From the NCBI GenBank assembly GCA_032622095.1, contig CP136069.1, positions 206,266,750-206,330,749 of the forward strand: a stretch of 64,000 bases of DNA, written 5' to 3'. Under the pieces are notes generated by a model. That model was not told where the DNA came from, made no database searches, and saw only the letters and a program-made list of their open reading frames with translations. This document shows positions 1 through 11,670 of this stretch, in pieces (positions within the stretch are counted from its first letter, which is position 1; each line of letters opens with the position of its first letter). Position numbers and translations under genes: made by a program. Origin of the DNA: Siphonodentalium dalli (lineage: Eukaryota; Mollusca; Scaphopoda; Gadilida; Siphonodentaliidae).

Positions 1-2612
1 GTGGGAATATTTTCGGCCGAGAAGTGACATCGGCCTATTAATTTGCCCGTGCGACGTGACCTTGACCTTGAAATCGGGTCATTTCGACTTTTCAAGGTCA
101 AACTCCCGAATATCACTGGATTTCGATGAAACTTGGTATGTGGGGGTATTTTCGGCCGAGAAGTGGCACACGCCTATTAATTTGCCCGTGCGACGTGACC
201 TTGACCTTGAAATCGGGTCAATTCAAGGTCAAATCGCGAATTTTGATGGGATTTCCACTAAATTTGATACATAGGGTTTACTTTTGTCCACTGAGTGTTT
301 TCGACGGGTCAAATTGTGACCCCGACCTGACCTTGACCTTCAAAATGATCAATTCAAGGTCAAACCGGGTAAAACAGGATGGATTTCGACGGGTACATTT
401 GTCGGGTACCTTTGTCCGGGCAGTGTTTGGGACGGGTCAAATCGTTACCTCAACTGACCTTCAAAATGGTCAATTCAAGGTCAAAGCCCGGACGAAGTCG
501 GTCACATTCTAGTCTATTATATATTTTGGAAGATCTGTGTGTGTGTCTGTCTGTGTGTGTGTCTGTAATCGATGGACTCGAAAACGGCCGATTTCGATGA
601 AACTTGGTATGTGTGGGTATTTTCGGCCGGGGAGTGACACATGCCTATTAATTTACCCGTGCGACGTGACCTTGACCTTGAAATCGGGTCATTTCAAGGT
701 CAAACGCCCGAATATCACGGGATTTTGATGAAACTTGGTATGTGGGGGTACTTTCGTATGGGGAGTCTCATAAGCCTATTCATTTGCCCGTGCGACGTGA
801 CCTTGACCTTGAAATCGGGTCATATCAAAGTCAAACGCCCGAATATCACGGGATTTTGATGAAACTTGGTATGTGGGGGTACTTTCGTATGGGGAGTCTC
901 ATAAGCCTATTCATTTGCCCGTGCGGCGTGACCTTGACCTTGAAGTCGGGTCAATTCAAGGTCAAATCGCCAATTTTGATGGGATTTCAACGAAATTTGA
1001 TACGTGGGGTTATTTTTGTAAGGTCAAATCGGCTAAATCTGATGGATTTCGACGGGCACGTTTGTCGGGTTCTTTTGTCCGGGCTGTGTTTTGGACTGGT
1101 CAAATCGTGACACCACTTGACCTTGACCTTCAAAATGGACAATTTAAGGTCAAAGCACGGACGAAGTCGGGTCACCTTCTAGTCTATTATATATTTTTGG
1201 AAGATCTGTGTGTGTGTGTGTGTCTGTCTGTCTGTAATCGATGGACTCGAAAACGGCTGAGCCGATTTCGATGAAACTTGGTACGTGGGGGTATTTTCGG
1301 CCTGGGAGTGACATAGGCCTATTAATTTGCCCGTGCGATGTGACCTTCACCTTGAAATCGGGTAATTTCAAGGTCAAACGCCCGAATATCACGGGATTTC
1401 GATGAAACTTGGTATGTGGGGGAACCTTCGGCCTGGGAGTGGCATAAACCTATTAATTTGCCCGTGCGACGTGACCTTGACCTTAAAATCGGGTCATTTC
1501 AAGGTCAAACGCCCGAATATCACGGGATTTTGATGAAACTTGGTATGTGGGGGTACTTTCGTATGGGGAGTCTCATAAGCCTATTCATTTGCCCGTGCGA
1601 CGTGACCTTAACCTTGAAGTCGGGTCAATTCAAGGTCAAATCGCCAATTTTGATGGGATTTCAACGAAATTTGATACGTGGGGTTACTTTTGTAAGGTCA
1701 AATCGGCTAAATCTGATGGATTTCGACGGGCACGTTTGTCGGGTACTTTTGTCCGGGCTGTGTTTTGGACTGGTCAAATCGTGACCCCACTTGACATTGA
1801 CCTTCAAAATGGACAATTCAAGGTCAAAGCACGAACGAAGTCGGGTCACCTTCTAGTCTATTATATATTTTTGGAAGATCTGTGTGTGTGTGTGTGTGTG
1901 TCTGTCTGTAATCGATGGACTCGAAAACGGCCGAGCCGATTTCGATGAAACTTGGTACGTGGGGGTATTTTCGGCCTGGGAGTGACATAGGCCTATTAAT
2001 TTGCCCGTGCGACGTGACCTTCACCTTGAAATCGGGTAATTTCATGGTCAAACGCCCGAATATCACGGGATTTCGATGAAACTTGGTATGTGGGGGTAAC
2101 TTCGGCCGGGGAGTGGCATAAACCTATTAATTGCCCGTGCGAAGTGACCTTGACCTTGAAATCGGGTCATTTCAAGGTCAAACGCCAGAATATCACGGGA
2201 TTTCGATGAAACTTGGTATGTGTGGGTACTTTCGGCTGGGGAGTCTCATAAGCCTATGCATTTGCCCGTGGGACGTGACCTTGACCTTTAAATCGGGTCA
2301 ATTCGAGGTCAAATCGCGAATTTTGATGGGATTTCGACGAAATTTGATACGTGGGGTTACTTTTGTCCACTGAATGTTTTGGGCGGATCGAGTCGCGATC
2401 CCGACCTGACCTTGACCTTCAAAATAATCAATTCGAGGTCAAATCGGGTAAAACCGGATGGATTTCGACGGGTACTTTTGTCGGGTACTTTTGTTCGGGC
2501 AGTGTTTTGGACGGGTCAAATCGTGACCCCACTTGACCTTGGCCTTTCAATTCAATGTCAAAGCCCGGACGAAGTCGGTCACGTTCTAGTATATGTATAT
2601 ATTAAATTTTGG
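1..2612. repeat. Nested tandem array: 131-bp subunits in a 674-bp higher-order unit
   Basis: The motif GATTTCGATGAAACTTGGTA recurs at about 119, 594, 724, 857, 1268, 1399, 1531, 1941, 2073 and 2206. Spacings are mostly 130-133, with longer gaps where another module intervenes. The whole arrangement repeats every 674 bp (for example 742 and 1416, 1150 and 1824). Each large unit ends in a (GT)n/(GTCT)n tract near 531-568, 1206-1235 and 1877-1905, followed by TAATCGATGGACTCGAAAA. Every subunit carries TGACCTTGACCTTGA and usually TCAAGGTCA. A reverse-complement single copy with the same core and (AC)n tract lies at about 34,690-34,925. The core plus microsatellite layout resembles microsatellite-associated Helitron-derived repeats (HINE/MINE/pearl type) known from molluscs and insects; that class assignment is inference. 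The long reading frames here repeat with the DNA and are not judged to be genes. Confidence 0.88.
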
Positions 2613-3099
2613 AACAAATAACGTAAATATATGTACCCCGTATATATATATCGGCAGGATAATAATACATAATATATATTATTTTATTATTATTATGTAT
2701 ATTATCATAACCCACCCACGCGAATCTCAGATCTTATACATTTATTACATCTGCATCACATGTTTATTAACTATGAAAAATATAGCATGTATATAGTATA
2801 CGGACCGCGCGGGCACACCGGGATCCACGAAAGAACACATATCACTGTGAACCACACTGTGAATGTTGGCAATCAATAAAGAGCGTTTAGCTCAGTGCTT
2901 CGATCGCGGTGTATTGTATGCGTATGCCCTCGTGGGGACATATTCGGTTTCCTTGTATTATAGTTGCTTCAAAGACGTATAATGTATTAGAACCTAATAT
3001 CAGCAAACGAAAGGAGCGAAAATGTGCCCCGCATCGCCTTAATACTTACTTAAGGTAACTTAAGATTGTTCCTGACAGCAGGCTTGGCCTTTTTTGTCA
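2613..3099. other. AT-rich stretch without a recognised feature
   Basis: Contains short TATATA and TATTATTA runs, especially 2,640-2,710, and nothing coding that I recognise. It separates the tandem array from the 3' end of LINE A. Confidence 0.5.
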
Positions 3100-3656
3100 G
3101 CTCTTCTTGAGTTATCATTTCCATTATTGGTGCGTCGTATATGTATCGTTTTCTGCTTTTTTTCAAGAAATTTATCAAGGCTATTTTAAAATTAATTTAC
3201 CGTATCTGCATATACTACATCTGATGGTAAGGCATTCCATGTGTTTACTATTCTGAAAGGAAGGGTGCTGGCTCTTTGTTTGCTGTTATGTTATTGATGG
3301 TAGATTGTGTAGTCATGCCTTCTTCCCTCTCTCTTCACCATATCTGCTCTCATTGGGATAGGTGTTTTTCACCTTCTTTGTAGACCGCATGTGTCAATTT
3401 ATATGTTTCAATGAGGTCTCCTCTGTCTCGTCTGAATGAGAGAGTTGGTAGCTGTAATTTCTTCAATCTTTCATCATATTTCAATCCCTTCATTCCCGGA
3501 ATTTGTTTGGTGGCTCTCTTCTGTACTATTTCGATATTTTTGATATGTTCCTTTGAGTTTGGGTGCCATACAGATTGGGCGTATTCTAGTTTGGTTCTGA
3601 CCATAGTGGTGTATATTGTTTTGAATATCTTCTCGTTCATGTTCTTGTATGATCTT

Positions 3657-4412
3657 CTAATAATTCCAAAAGTGCTGTTTTGCATTATTGATTTTATTGC
3701 TGATATGTTCTTCGAATTTAAGTTTGCTGTCAATCTCCACTCCAATGTCTCTCTCTAGTTTGGTTTCTGTTATTGCTTGTCTATTTCCTTGATTGACCAT
3801 TGTGTATTGAATATCTCTTGTGTCAGGATTAAACTGCAACAGCCACATTTCAGACCACTCGACCATCTTATCTATATAATCCTGTATGATCTGTCTATCG
3901 GAGTAATCTCTGATGCTCCTGTACAGTTTAGTGTCGTCTGCGTATAGCATCATATTTGATTTTGTTTCATCTGGGAGGTCGTTGATGTATATCACAAAAA
4001 GCAGCGGCCCCAATACACTTCCCTGTGTTATTCCACAAGTGACCATTCTGCTTGATGATTGAACATTGTTAATTGCCACTTTTTGTGATCTGTCTGATAG
4101 AAAGCCCAGGATCCATGTAATGATCTTCTCGTTTATGCCGTATTTTTTCAGTTTCTCTATTAGCCTCCTATGTGGGACCGTGTCAAATGCTTTCTTAAAG
4201 TCAAAGTAGATGACATCTATACATGTTGGTGTTTTATTATCCAGAGCTTCCGTCCATGCATCCAAGGTGTGTAGAAGTTGTAGTGTTGTGGATCTCCCAT
4301 TAATGAAGCCATATTGGTTGTCACTCAATAATTTGTTTTGATCAAGATGTGTTGTGATATGGCTTCTCATGATCTGTTCCATTATCTTGCATACAATACA
4401 TGTCAGGCTCAC
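3657..4412 (-). pseudogene. Reverse transcriptase domain of LINE A
   Basis: This 251-codon open stretch holds the palm and fingers of a LINE reverse transcriptase. Visible blocks in order are DNQYGFINGRST (fingers), YFDFKKAFDTVPH (motif A, first catalytic Asp), GITQGSVLGPLLFVIYINDL (motif B region) and MLYADDTKLY (motif C; the YADD codons are at 3,933-3,944). All three catalytic aspartates are present. The domain is out of frame with the upstream endonuclease/linker segments (4,409-5,327) and with the downstream C-terminal segment (3,350-3,745), so it could not be made as one protein. It would copy element RNA at a nicked genomic target. It is part of the parent element and not a host gene; the start methionine is arbitrary. 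Confidence 0.9.
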
Positions 4413-4608
4413 TTGTCTGTAATTTCCTGCTTCACGTTTGGCTTTTTAAATATTGCCGATACTTTTGCTTCTTTCCATTCTGTCGGGAGTTTTCCTTGAT
4501 TTAGTGAGGTTTTGAATATATGTGTGGTTGCTGGTGACAATTCTTCTGCTAGCTCTTTCAGCATACGCGGATGTATGTTATCTGGGCCGGGTGACTTATC
4601 TATCTTTG

Positions 4609-5327
4609 TTACATCATCTTTGTATATGATTGGTTCTGTGTCCAAGTATTTATTAGGTCTCTTGTCAATTGTTGGAATATTTCCGTCTGGTTCATTTGTG
4701 TAGACACTGGCAAGAATGTTGCAAGCACTTCTGCTTTTTCTAAATCTGTTGCTGCCAATTCTGACTTCTTGTTGCATGGGATTTTGTATAGTTCTTGAAC
4801 CTTTGCTTTAGTTGAGCTCATAGATTTTACATATTTCCAGAATGATTTTTGGTTTGTTTTGGTTTCTGCTGCTATCTTCTCTTCATACTCTCTTCTGGAA
4901 TTACGGGTATCTTGTCGCACTTTATTACGTATTTTGCAGTATTTTTGATATGTTGATACAGATCTGTTATGCATGTAGCGGCTCCATAATGTGTGTTTTT
5001 GTCGTATCAGTTTCCTGGTAGCAGAATTTGTTGGGCATTCATAATTGATTTTTGTCCACATTTTCCCTTTCTCTTTGGTACCATCTCTTGTAGCTCGTAA
5101 ATAGCTGTCTTCATCAGTTCCCATTGTTCATTAATATCGGATGTCATTTTAATGTTTTTTTCCAGGTCCATGTTCTTTAGTTTTGTCCTCATTTCTTCAT
5201 AGTTCGCACGATCGTACATGAACTGGTCTTTCCTTGTGTTTCCAGTCTGAGCTGAGCAGTCAACTTCTATTAGGAGGACTTTGTGGTCACTTTTTCCTAA
5301 GGGACTCAAGTTGGTTATTTTATCCAC
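4609..5327 (-). pseudogene. Endonuclease C-terminus and linker of LINE A
   Basis: Two overlapping open segments (5,007-5,327 and 4,609-5,124) in different frames cover the end of the APE-like endonuclease, with SDH as the final catalytic block (SPLGKSDHKVLL). They also cover a charged linker with WTKINYECPTN and SFWKYVKS, typical of the region between endonuclease and reverse transcriptase in CR1/Jockey-type elements. The frame switch between them lies near 5,000-5,120. A third segment (4,409-4,777) carries the start of the RT domain, including KSPGPDNIHPRMLKELA. The similarity comes from family knowledge; no search was run. Confidence 0.75.
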
Positions 5328-5651
5328 AAAATGCTGATCCTTTGTGAGAACTAGATCTAGTATCGTCGGTATATTTCCGATTCTACATCTTGTGGGTTCT
5401 GTTACATGTTGGTGTAAGTATGCTCCTGAATAGCTTTCATAAAGGCTGTTTCTTCTGATTCTTCATTGTTTACCTTTGGCCTCATGTTATTCCAGTCAAT
5501 AGCTGGGTAGTTAAAATCGCCCACTGCTAATTAGTTTAACAAAACAATATTTGACTACATTCGGTGTTTGGTTTGATTCTGATTCAAGGGGGTGCAGTTG
5601 GAATTTCTTAGATGGACACCCCCAACGGAGACCCTATAGTCACGTCCCTGG

Positions 5652-7720
5652 CCTCACCTTGTCGATTGTCATGTTGTTTATCGCGATTAATCTATTCCAC
5701 CGATAAAGAAGTATTTATTTATTTACAATTGCGAATCAGACGTTATGACATGAAACACGTACATCATAAACACATCAGTTCGCATAAATAAGACGACAAT
5801 TGGGTTTTTACATATATAGAGATGTATCAATCAATCTAGTGGGTTTGACTAAGATTTTGAGGACACATAGCTATCATATCGCCATGAAGATACAATTGTT
5901 TAAAGAAATGTCCAGGTGTTTTCTGTTCATGGTGCTACATATTGGCGAAATATTTTCAGTTTAAAAGAAATGTTGCTTGTTGTTACGTATGTATATCAAC
6001 TACATCTGTCTGACCCAGAGCGAGATTTTGAGTGGGTTATTGTAAAACAATTGTGGAAACTATATTTAATGGAACAGACTCAATTGTGGTATATAGACAT
6101 GATCCATTCTACTATGCAATCCTCGGACGGTTCGAGGTCTCTCAATTTGCAAGAATATATGTTTCTCTTAAATAAAATAAATGTTTTTTTCTTTGTATTT
6201 GTTTTGCTAGCTCATACGTTTTATCATATTAGAAGAACGTGTATTAATTTGATGGTAGTTGGCACTAAACATATTTTTTCTCAGTTTTGGTGATCCTCCC
6301 GTCCCTATATTTGAGACTGAAACGGTGCCACTTTTGTCATCATTAAACCACCTGCTTAGACTCATTATGGAAATGCATATATATAATTGGTGAACATTGG
6401 TGAGTATACAATTTCGTATCAAATTGAGGGCCCCCATATATCTCACACAAAACAGCACCAATTTGGCGATTCTAAACCACACGATTAGATTCGTCGTATC
6501 ACAGAGAATATAATATATCAATCTGGTGGAGATCGGCGCTAAACATATTGTTTATCTTTTTTGTGTCCCTCTCACCCTCTATGCATCCCTGACTCGAATG
6601 GCCCCACTTGTGACATCCTTAAACAACACAATTAGACTAAGTTTGGTGCTAAGCGGCGACTAAACAAATTCTGATCAAATTTAGTGCCCATCCACCCAAA
6701 CATCACCAATATGGCGTCTTTAAATCACACGATTAGACTCTTCGTATCATGGATAAGAATGTGTATCACTTTGGTGGAAATTGGAGCTAAAGATATTGCG
6801 TATCAACTTTGATGCCCCTCTGGCTTTCAGTGCACCCCTGACTCGAATGATGCCACTTTTGACAGATTTAAGCCACACCATTAGAATCATCATACCATAT
6901 GTAACCATGGGGATGACATTGTATAAGTGTGGTGGCAATCGGCGACTAAACCCATTCTGATCAGATTCAGTGTCCGCCCCCCCAATCTTTCATCCAAAGA
7001 CAGCAATTTGGCTTCTTTAAATCACACAATTAGATTCCTTCGATCATGGTGAAGAATATATATCAGTTTGGTGGAAATCGGCACTAAAGTTGGATTTAAT
7101 CTATTTTGTAGCCCCTCTACCCTTCCGTGCATCCCTGACGCGATCGGCGCCACTTTTGACATATTTAACACACCATTAGATTCCTCATATCATGGGCATT
7201 ATTATATATAAGTTTCGTGGCAATCGAAGACAAACATTTTTTCAGCCCCTCCCACTTTTCTGCTCCTGACAACAACGGCGTCACTTTTAAAGATTCTAAC
7301 CCGCACCATTATCTTTCCCGTAAAAAGTTACCCCTAGTAGATCCCTTTGGCGCCATTAAATGTTCCCTCGGCGCTAAAATTAGTTTTTATCAATTTTGGT
7401 GCCCCTCTCCCCTTCCGTGCATACCTGACTCGAACGGCGCCACTTTTGACAAATTTAAACCATGCCATTATATGACGTATATCATGGGGATGATTATATA
7501 TAAGTTTCGTGGCAATCGGTGACAAAAAAAATTCTGCCCCTCTCCGTTTCTGCCCCTGACAACACACGGCGTCACTTTAGAAAATTCTAACCCGCACCAT
7601 TATCTTTCCCGTAAAAAGTTACCCCTAGTAGACCCATTTGGTGCCATCTAGATGTGAATTTCTATAGAACACAGACAGACAGACAGACAGACATTTAAAA
7701 ATATAGATATAGATAGTTAT
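5652..7720. repeat. Complex dispersed repeat, copy 1 (inverted relative to copy 2 at 35.65-38.31 kb)
   Basis: The low-coordinate end (GGCCTCACCTTGTC...) is the reverse complement of the end of copy 2 near 38,313. The high-coordinate end (CTATAGAACACAGACAGACAGA, then ATATAGATATAGATA) is the reverse complement of the start of copy 2 near 35,660-35,730. Between them, 6,200-7,650 is a diverged tandem array with a dimer period of about 250-300 bp. Each dimer has phrases such as TTGGTGGAAATCGGCACTAAA and TGACTCGAATGGCGCCACTT. A (GACA)n tract at 7,674-7,694 closes the element. A 125-codon open frame at 5,916-6,293 matches antisense sequence of copy 2, is not conserved as protein, and is not called a gene. 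Confidence 0.8.
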
Positions 7721-8844
7721 AGTTCGCTATTCAACTCTCACATTGTGAAAACAATACGGATGGGTGTTTAATCAAAATAAGCCAAATTAAATTATTTGTG
7801 ATGTCATCATATACCATCATTTTCTCCACCTAAACACTGTTGTTTCGGTCGGGGCTATGACGTAAATATACCGACTTATTCAATATCTGAGCTTGGAATC
7901 GCCCCAGGTCCACTAATTCAAAGAGTGGTGTTTTTTCTCTCGGGGCATAATTTACCGCTATCAACACTTAGCCACGTGACTACCCTACGATCTTTCCATC
8001 TACGATTTCCACGTACATATCACTGAAAAATCCGGAATTTCCAAATAAAATAATAGTCATCAGCACTAGAACTGAATACGCCACATGACGATGTTCGTTC
8101 GAAAAGACTGCCCCATCAGCGTTGGGGATGGAAAGCAATAAGCCAAATTGAACGTCTGGCTGCATGCTTCCACTATTATTGTTTGAGTTTGCAGTTTGGC
8201 AAGCGAATGTGTGCAATGTTTTAAAAGAAAATAAATAATATCAAGTTATTCACGATTCAAACTTCCGGTTAATTTTATTACTCTTGAAATAGATAAAATA
8301 AAAACGACTGTTACTAACCTCTCCCTCGGAAAAGTCATGCAGTAACCTCAACATCATCATCTGTTTTCTGGCTCTTCAATCTCTTCTATCCTCTCGTTCC
8401 CAATTATCCACAACACATTTGTAATAAAGCGCGTGGTTCACAATATCTTGTGTTATTCAAAAACCGCTTGATGCGCTTCAAGTTGCAATATGTATATTAT
8501 GCTCTGTCGCAGCTCTGAATAAATCACATTTCTTTCCTACGTTTCCCGATCATTGAAACCATTATGAACAAGCAGTCGCAGACGACGGTATCCCCCGCCG
8601 AATTGTGCAGTTGGGGAAGTGCATTCTCAATAATGTTTGTGTTCTCAGTATGTGCTAAACAAGAGTTGGAATTTTGTCAAAAAGCCTGGCCTGCGACCTC
8701 ATTTTAGGTACTGACTTTTGTGGAAACTAGCCATGTGACGTCGTGGTTGCACAAAAATAATAAACAAAGTCCAATAACTCTTCTGAAAATATCTGGCCGG
8801 ACCTAGGCCGTGGGCCAATTCTCAGAAAGCCTCTAGTTTAGAAG
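7721..8844. other. Stretch without a recognised gene
   Basis: AT-rich; no open frame of interest on either strand. At 8,769-8,818 a block (AAGTCCAATAACTCTTCTGA and following, with GGCCGGACCT) also occurs in the same orientation at about 14,746-14,795, next to the other inverted arm. The repeat family there is therefore larger than the arms. Confidence 0.5.
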
Positions 8845-9690
8845 TTGGCTGCACCCCCTCCAACAAATGTTTTTATATATCGAATTAAAGGTCATTATAT
8901 GACGCATCCGATTTTGCTTGTTGCCAACTTCAGATTGTGTCCCATAATAGATTTTGTCAAGGAAGACAACTACTACCCCTTAATAAAATAAAAAATTCAT
9001 CGAGTACAAGTGTCAGCGTATAAAAATATGACTGTGGTTACAAAGTGAACAAGACATCGTTTATATGAATAACAGATGACCATAAAACAAATTGAGATAC
9101 AACACTGGACCAATGTTTAAGCTAGTTCGAAATAATTGCGATAAATGTTTGGAAATTGCGAAAAATTACTTGAATTTTGAAAAAATAGTGTCACATATAA
9201 TTGGCTGTAACTTGTGAAACACATGGGCTATTGACGCGCAACATATCTCAAAACGTGCCCAAAAAAAAAGACCAAGTAAAATAATTTGGATGATGGACTG
9301 ATAATTATATTTCTGGGAAAATGCGTTGTGGGCATAAACTTAACCACACCCCCTAAAATATAATTATCTCAGAAAAATGAATTGCACAGTTTACACTTAG
9401 AATGCCGCATGCAAAGACTTTATTGGCATAAAATGAAACAGTGTAGATATTGATGAAGGGGCATTATAAACAACCTTGTCCGAACATGTTCTAAGATGAA
9501 AATGTGGGGGGAAATGGTGAAACATTGTATGTTTTACTAATTTCTCAAACTTTTACAACATTGTGATTAAATTTTGATAAGGGTATGGAAACGACACACG
9601 GGGATACTGGTCAAGAAAATGTAAATTCAGAAAACCTCACATGGTCATATTTTTGTCAACTAGTTCATATTTTTACAATTTTTATTTGAA
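8845..9690 (+). repeat. Left arm of a diverged 0.8-kb inverted repeat
   Basis: It runs from GCTGCACCCCCTCCAACAAA to about TCATATTTTTGTCAAC and matches the reverse complement of 13,880-14,693 over its whole length, with many substitutions and small indels (about 70% identical by eye). Shared phrases include TACAAGTGTCAG, GCGAAAAATTACTTG and CACATGGGCTATTGA. Both arms may simply be copies of one dispersed repeat in opposite orientation. Confidence 0.75.
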
Positions 9691-9730
9691 TTTTTGTACA
9701 AAGCCGATTCTATATATATATTTTAACTGG

Positions 9731-9913
9731 TCACATATGGTTAGCAAATGCTGATGAGTAAGACTTACGTTTTACTGGAAGGTATTTTCTTATTTTTAGG
9801 CGCATTTTGTGACACTTGACACACTTGACGATATATACAGCATCGGACACTTCATGTTTGATAATTGTTTTAACATGGCATCCAACATCGAAGATTTTTA
9901 AACTTACCGACAC
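9731..9913 (-). pseudogene. Possible scrap of a Penelope-like GIY-YIG linker/domain
   Basis: A 60-codon open frame includes GCHVKT and then DAVYIVKCVKCHK. A cysteine-containing stretch followed by Y-x-x-x-C-x-x-C is the way the GIY-YIG nuclease domain begins in many Penelope-like elements; compare the better copy at 19,799-20,095. The expected YIGxT and the arginine/histidine residues do not follow, so this is at best a short decayed fragment, and chance resemblance is possible. Confidence 0.22.
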
Positions 9914-11460
9914 AAATTAAACTGGGTTCGTCATATGGTGATAATGGAATTGTTCATTAAGAATGCACTCACTGGTGCTTCTCAACAAACTAAAGAACTA
10001 TAATGTCTTGTACCAACTCATGTGTTGTGATGAATAATTTACTGACGAAAATGCCCAATAACTCTGCTCATCCGCAGGGTAGCCAGTTACGTCAAAATCG
10101 TCACTACTTCGGTTATTCCATGCAGATATCCTCAAATTTCATATACCAGTACATCCTGACATGTCGGCGACCAAATAACAATTCGCATGAATCATTGTAG
10201 CCAATTGCAAATCTCAGTAGATCTATAACTGCATTTGGATAGGGATGAAGTGCCATCAATGCGCTGTTGACATGTATATGGCTTCCTGTCCCCTCAGCAG
10301 CGACCGTGCGATGACCGTCAAGGAAAACCAAACCCATATAATCCCATGCACCCATATATCTCATGCGCGGTGACTATGCTTTCTATACCGGTACTTCTGT
10401 TGCGGGGTCATTTTGGCCAGACCTATTTTCAACCTTGAGAGAGACAAGCAGAACTCACATGGCTTGGTTATATATTAGCGCTGGGGACGGACCGGGCCAA
10501 CCGGGGCGATCCGATACACTGCATGACAAAAGGTTCAGTACTTCAGGATTTTAGGAAAAATATTTGACTCTGTTTAGCTGTTATATTTCTGCTCACCTTG
10601 TGGGTATATATTCTGGGTCAATTGAAATCATTTGGGACCCGACGGGCATGAAAGATACAATGAGAGTGGACTGGCTGATCATGATTACGCCTGAATCTTG
10701 CTTCATCATTGTTTCATTATAGATTCGTTTTTATGCATGTACATCTCGGCGCTGACTATTCCCGCTCTGTGTCCAGGGGATAACATTATTTACATGACAC
10801 TAACACGGGCATATAGGTAAAGGGACATACTTTAGGAACACATCATGTCACAATGCCTATCGTTGTTATCATTTAACCATAAACATGTATCTTGTGCATT
10901 TTAGATAGGGCTATGGTTATATATGCCACACTACATAGGTCAATATATGGAGCCCAACTTGCATAGGGTTATACGGACATGGCATTCCAGAATAGGTTGA
11001 GTTATTGTGCCAAGTAATTTCCTGATATTTTGCAAGAAAATAGTGTTGCTTAAGAAGTCTGCAGTTTTGTTATTGTTCTCGTCTAACAACAGGAGAAATA
11101 TTATCATAATTCGTCGACTTGAATACATGTCGGCTTGTCCCTTAAAGCACATACACATTCTTGACATGATGTAAGTAGGTCATCGTCGATATTAGTAGAT
11201 TGTTGAAGTTGTTGCATAATATGCTACATTACAATTCTTTTTCAGAATAAGTCATTATGCTACCACCTTTTTCCTGCAACCCGAGAATACAATCCTGGTA
11301 TTCAAGCAAGCTAGGCTTCATACATCCTGTGTCCATGACACAGTTCCAGACATTGCCAAATATTTATCAGGTCGTGATAACAAAGACTCCTTGACAGGCT
11401 TCTATTTTTTTCGTGAATGGCCGAGTGCAGAATCTACATGTGTTTCAAAAACACTGAATT
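9914..11460. other. Stretch without a recognised gene
   Basis: Only short unconnected open frames, none with a motif I recognise, and no clear tandem repeats. Confidence 0.45.
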
Positions 11461-11463
11461 ATA

Positions 11464-11670
11464 TGTTTGCCATTGGATCGAATGTCACGTGATATTGTCC
11501 CTGAATGGCGACGTTCGCTTGCAGTTAGTTCCTTAGTTCCTGATCTCGTGCTAGTATGTTACCACGAGGAAGCGGATACAGGTATACTGTTACATGCAGC
11601 CAAGGCAGCACGCCTCGGTCGGAAGCTAGTTATTATTTCTATTCCATTGACGTACATGTCAAAATACTAG
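11464..11670 (+). pseudogene. Fragment of the invertebrate HEEADT...LLHA protein family
   Basis: The 67-codon frame contains LVCYHEEADTGILLHAAKAA followed by LGRKLVIIS. The phrase H-E-E-A-D-T-x-x-x-L-H-A, then G and V-I-I, is familiar from a repeated family of uncharacterised invertebrate proteins, often next to DTDV. Here the expected DTDV block is replaced by LTYM and a stop, and upstream sequence (11,260-11,460) is only weakly similar. I read it as an orphaned, decayed piece of such a gene or of an element that carried it. Function of the family: unknown to me. Confidence 0.4.

Larger units (their letters stand above)
3100..5523 (-). mobile_element. LINE A: 5'-truncated, frameshifted non-LTR retrotransposon (Jockey-superfamily/CR1-like)
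   Basis: Read on the minus strand, the element starts inside an APE-type endonuclease. GDFN is at about 5,509-5,520, and LDLVLT followed by SDH (SPLGKSDHK) comes near 5,290-5,350. A linker follows, then the reverse transcriptase (3,657-4,412), then the usual C-terminal region (LEYAQSVWHP near 3,560; RIVNTWNALP and LDKFLE near 3,170-3,260). At least four frame changes and several stops interrupt it, so it is dead. The N-terminal part of the endonuclease and any ORF1 are missing, consistent with the 5' truncation common for LINEs. The 3' edge is approximate. The clade is judged from the order and wording of the motifs, not from a tree. Confidence 0.88.

Noticed and set aside
56-2621. Several 120-130-codon frames with DLDLEIGSFQGQ-type peptides
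   Set aside because: They repeat exactly with the 674-bp DNA unit in several frames and on both strands; no coding constraint visible.
5916-6293. 125-codon frame in copy 1 of the dispersed repeat
   Set aside because: The homologous part of copy 2 is open only on the other strand; protein is not conserved.
9745-9785. CTGATGA-GTAAG-A-CTTAC on the plus strand as a hammerhead
   Set aside because: Stem II is possible, but GAAA is replaced by GTTTTA, so the invariant core is absent.
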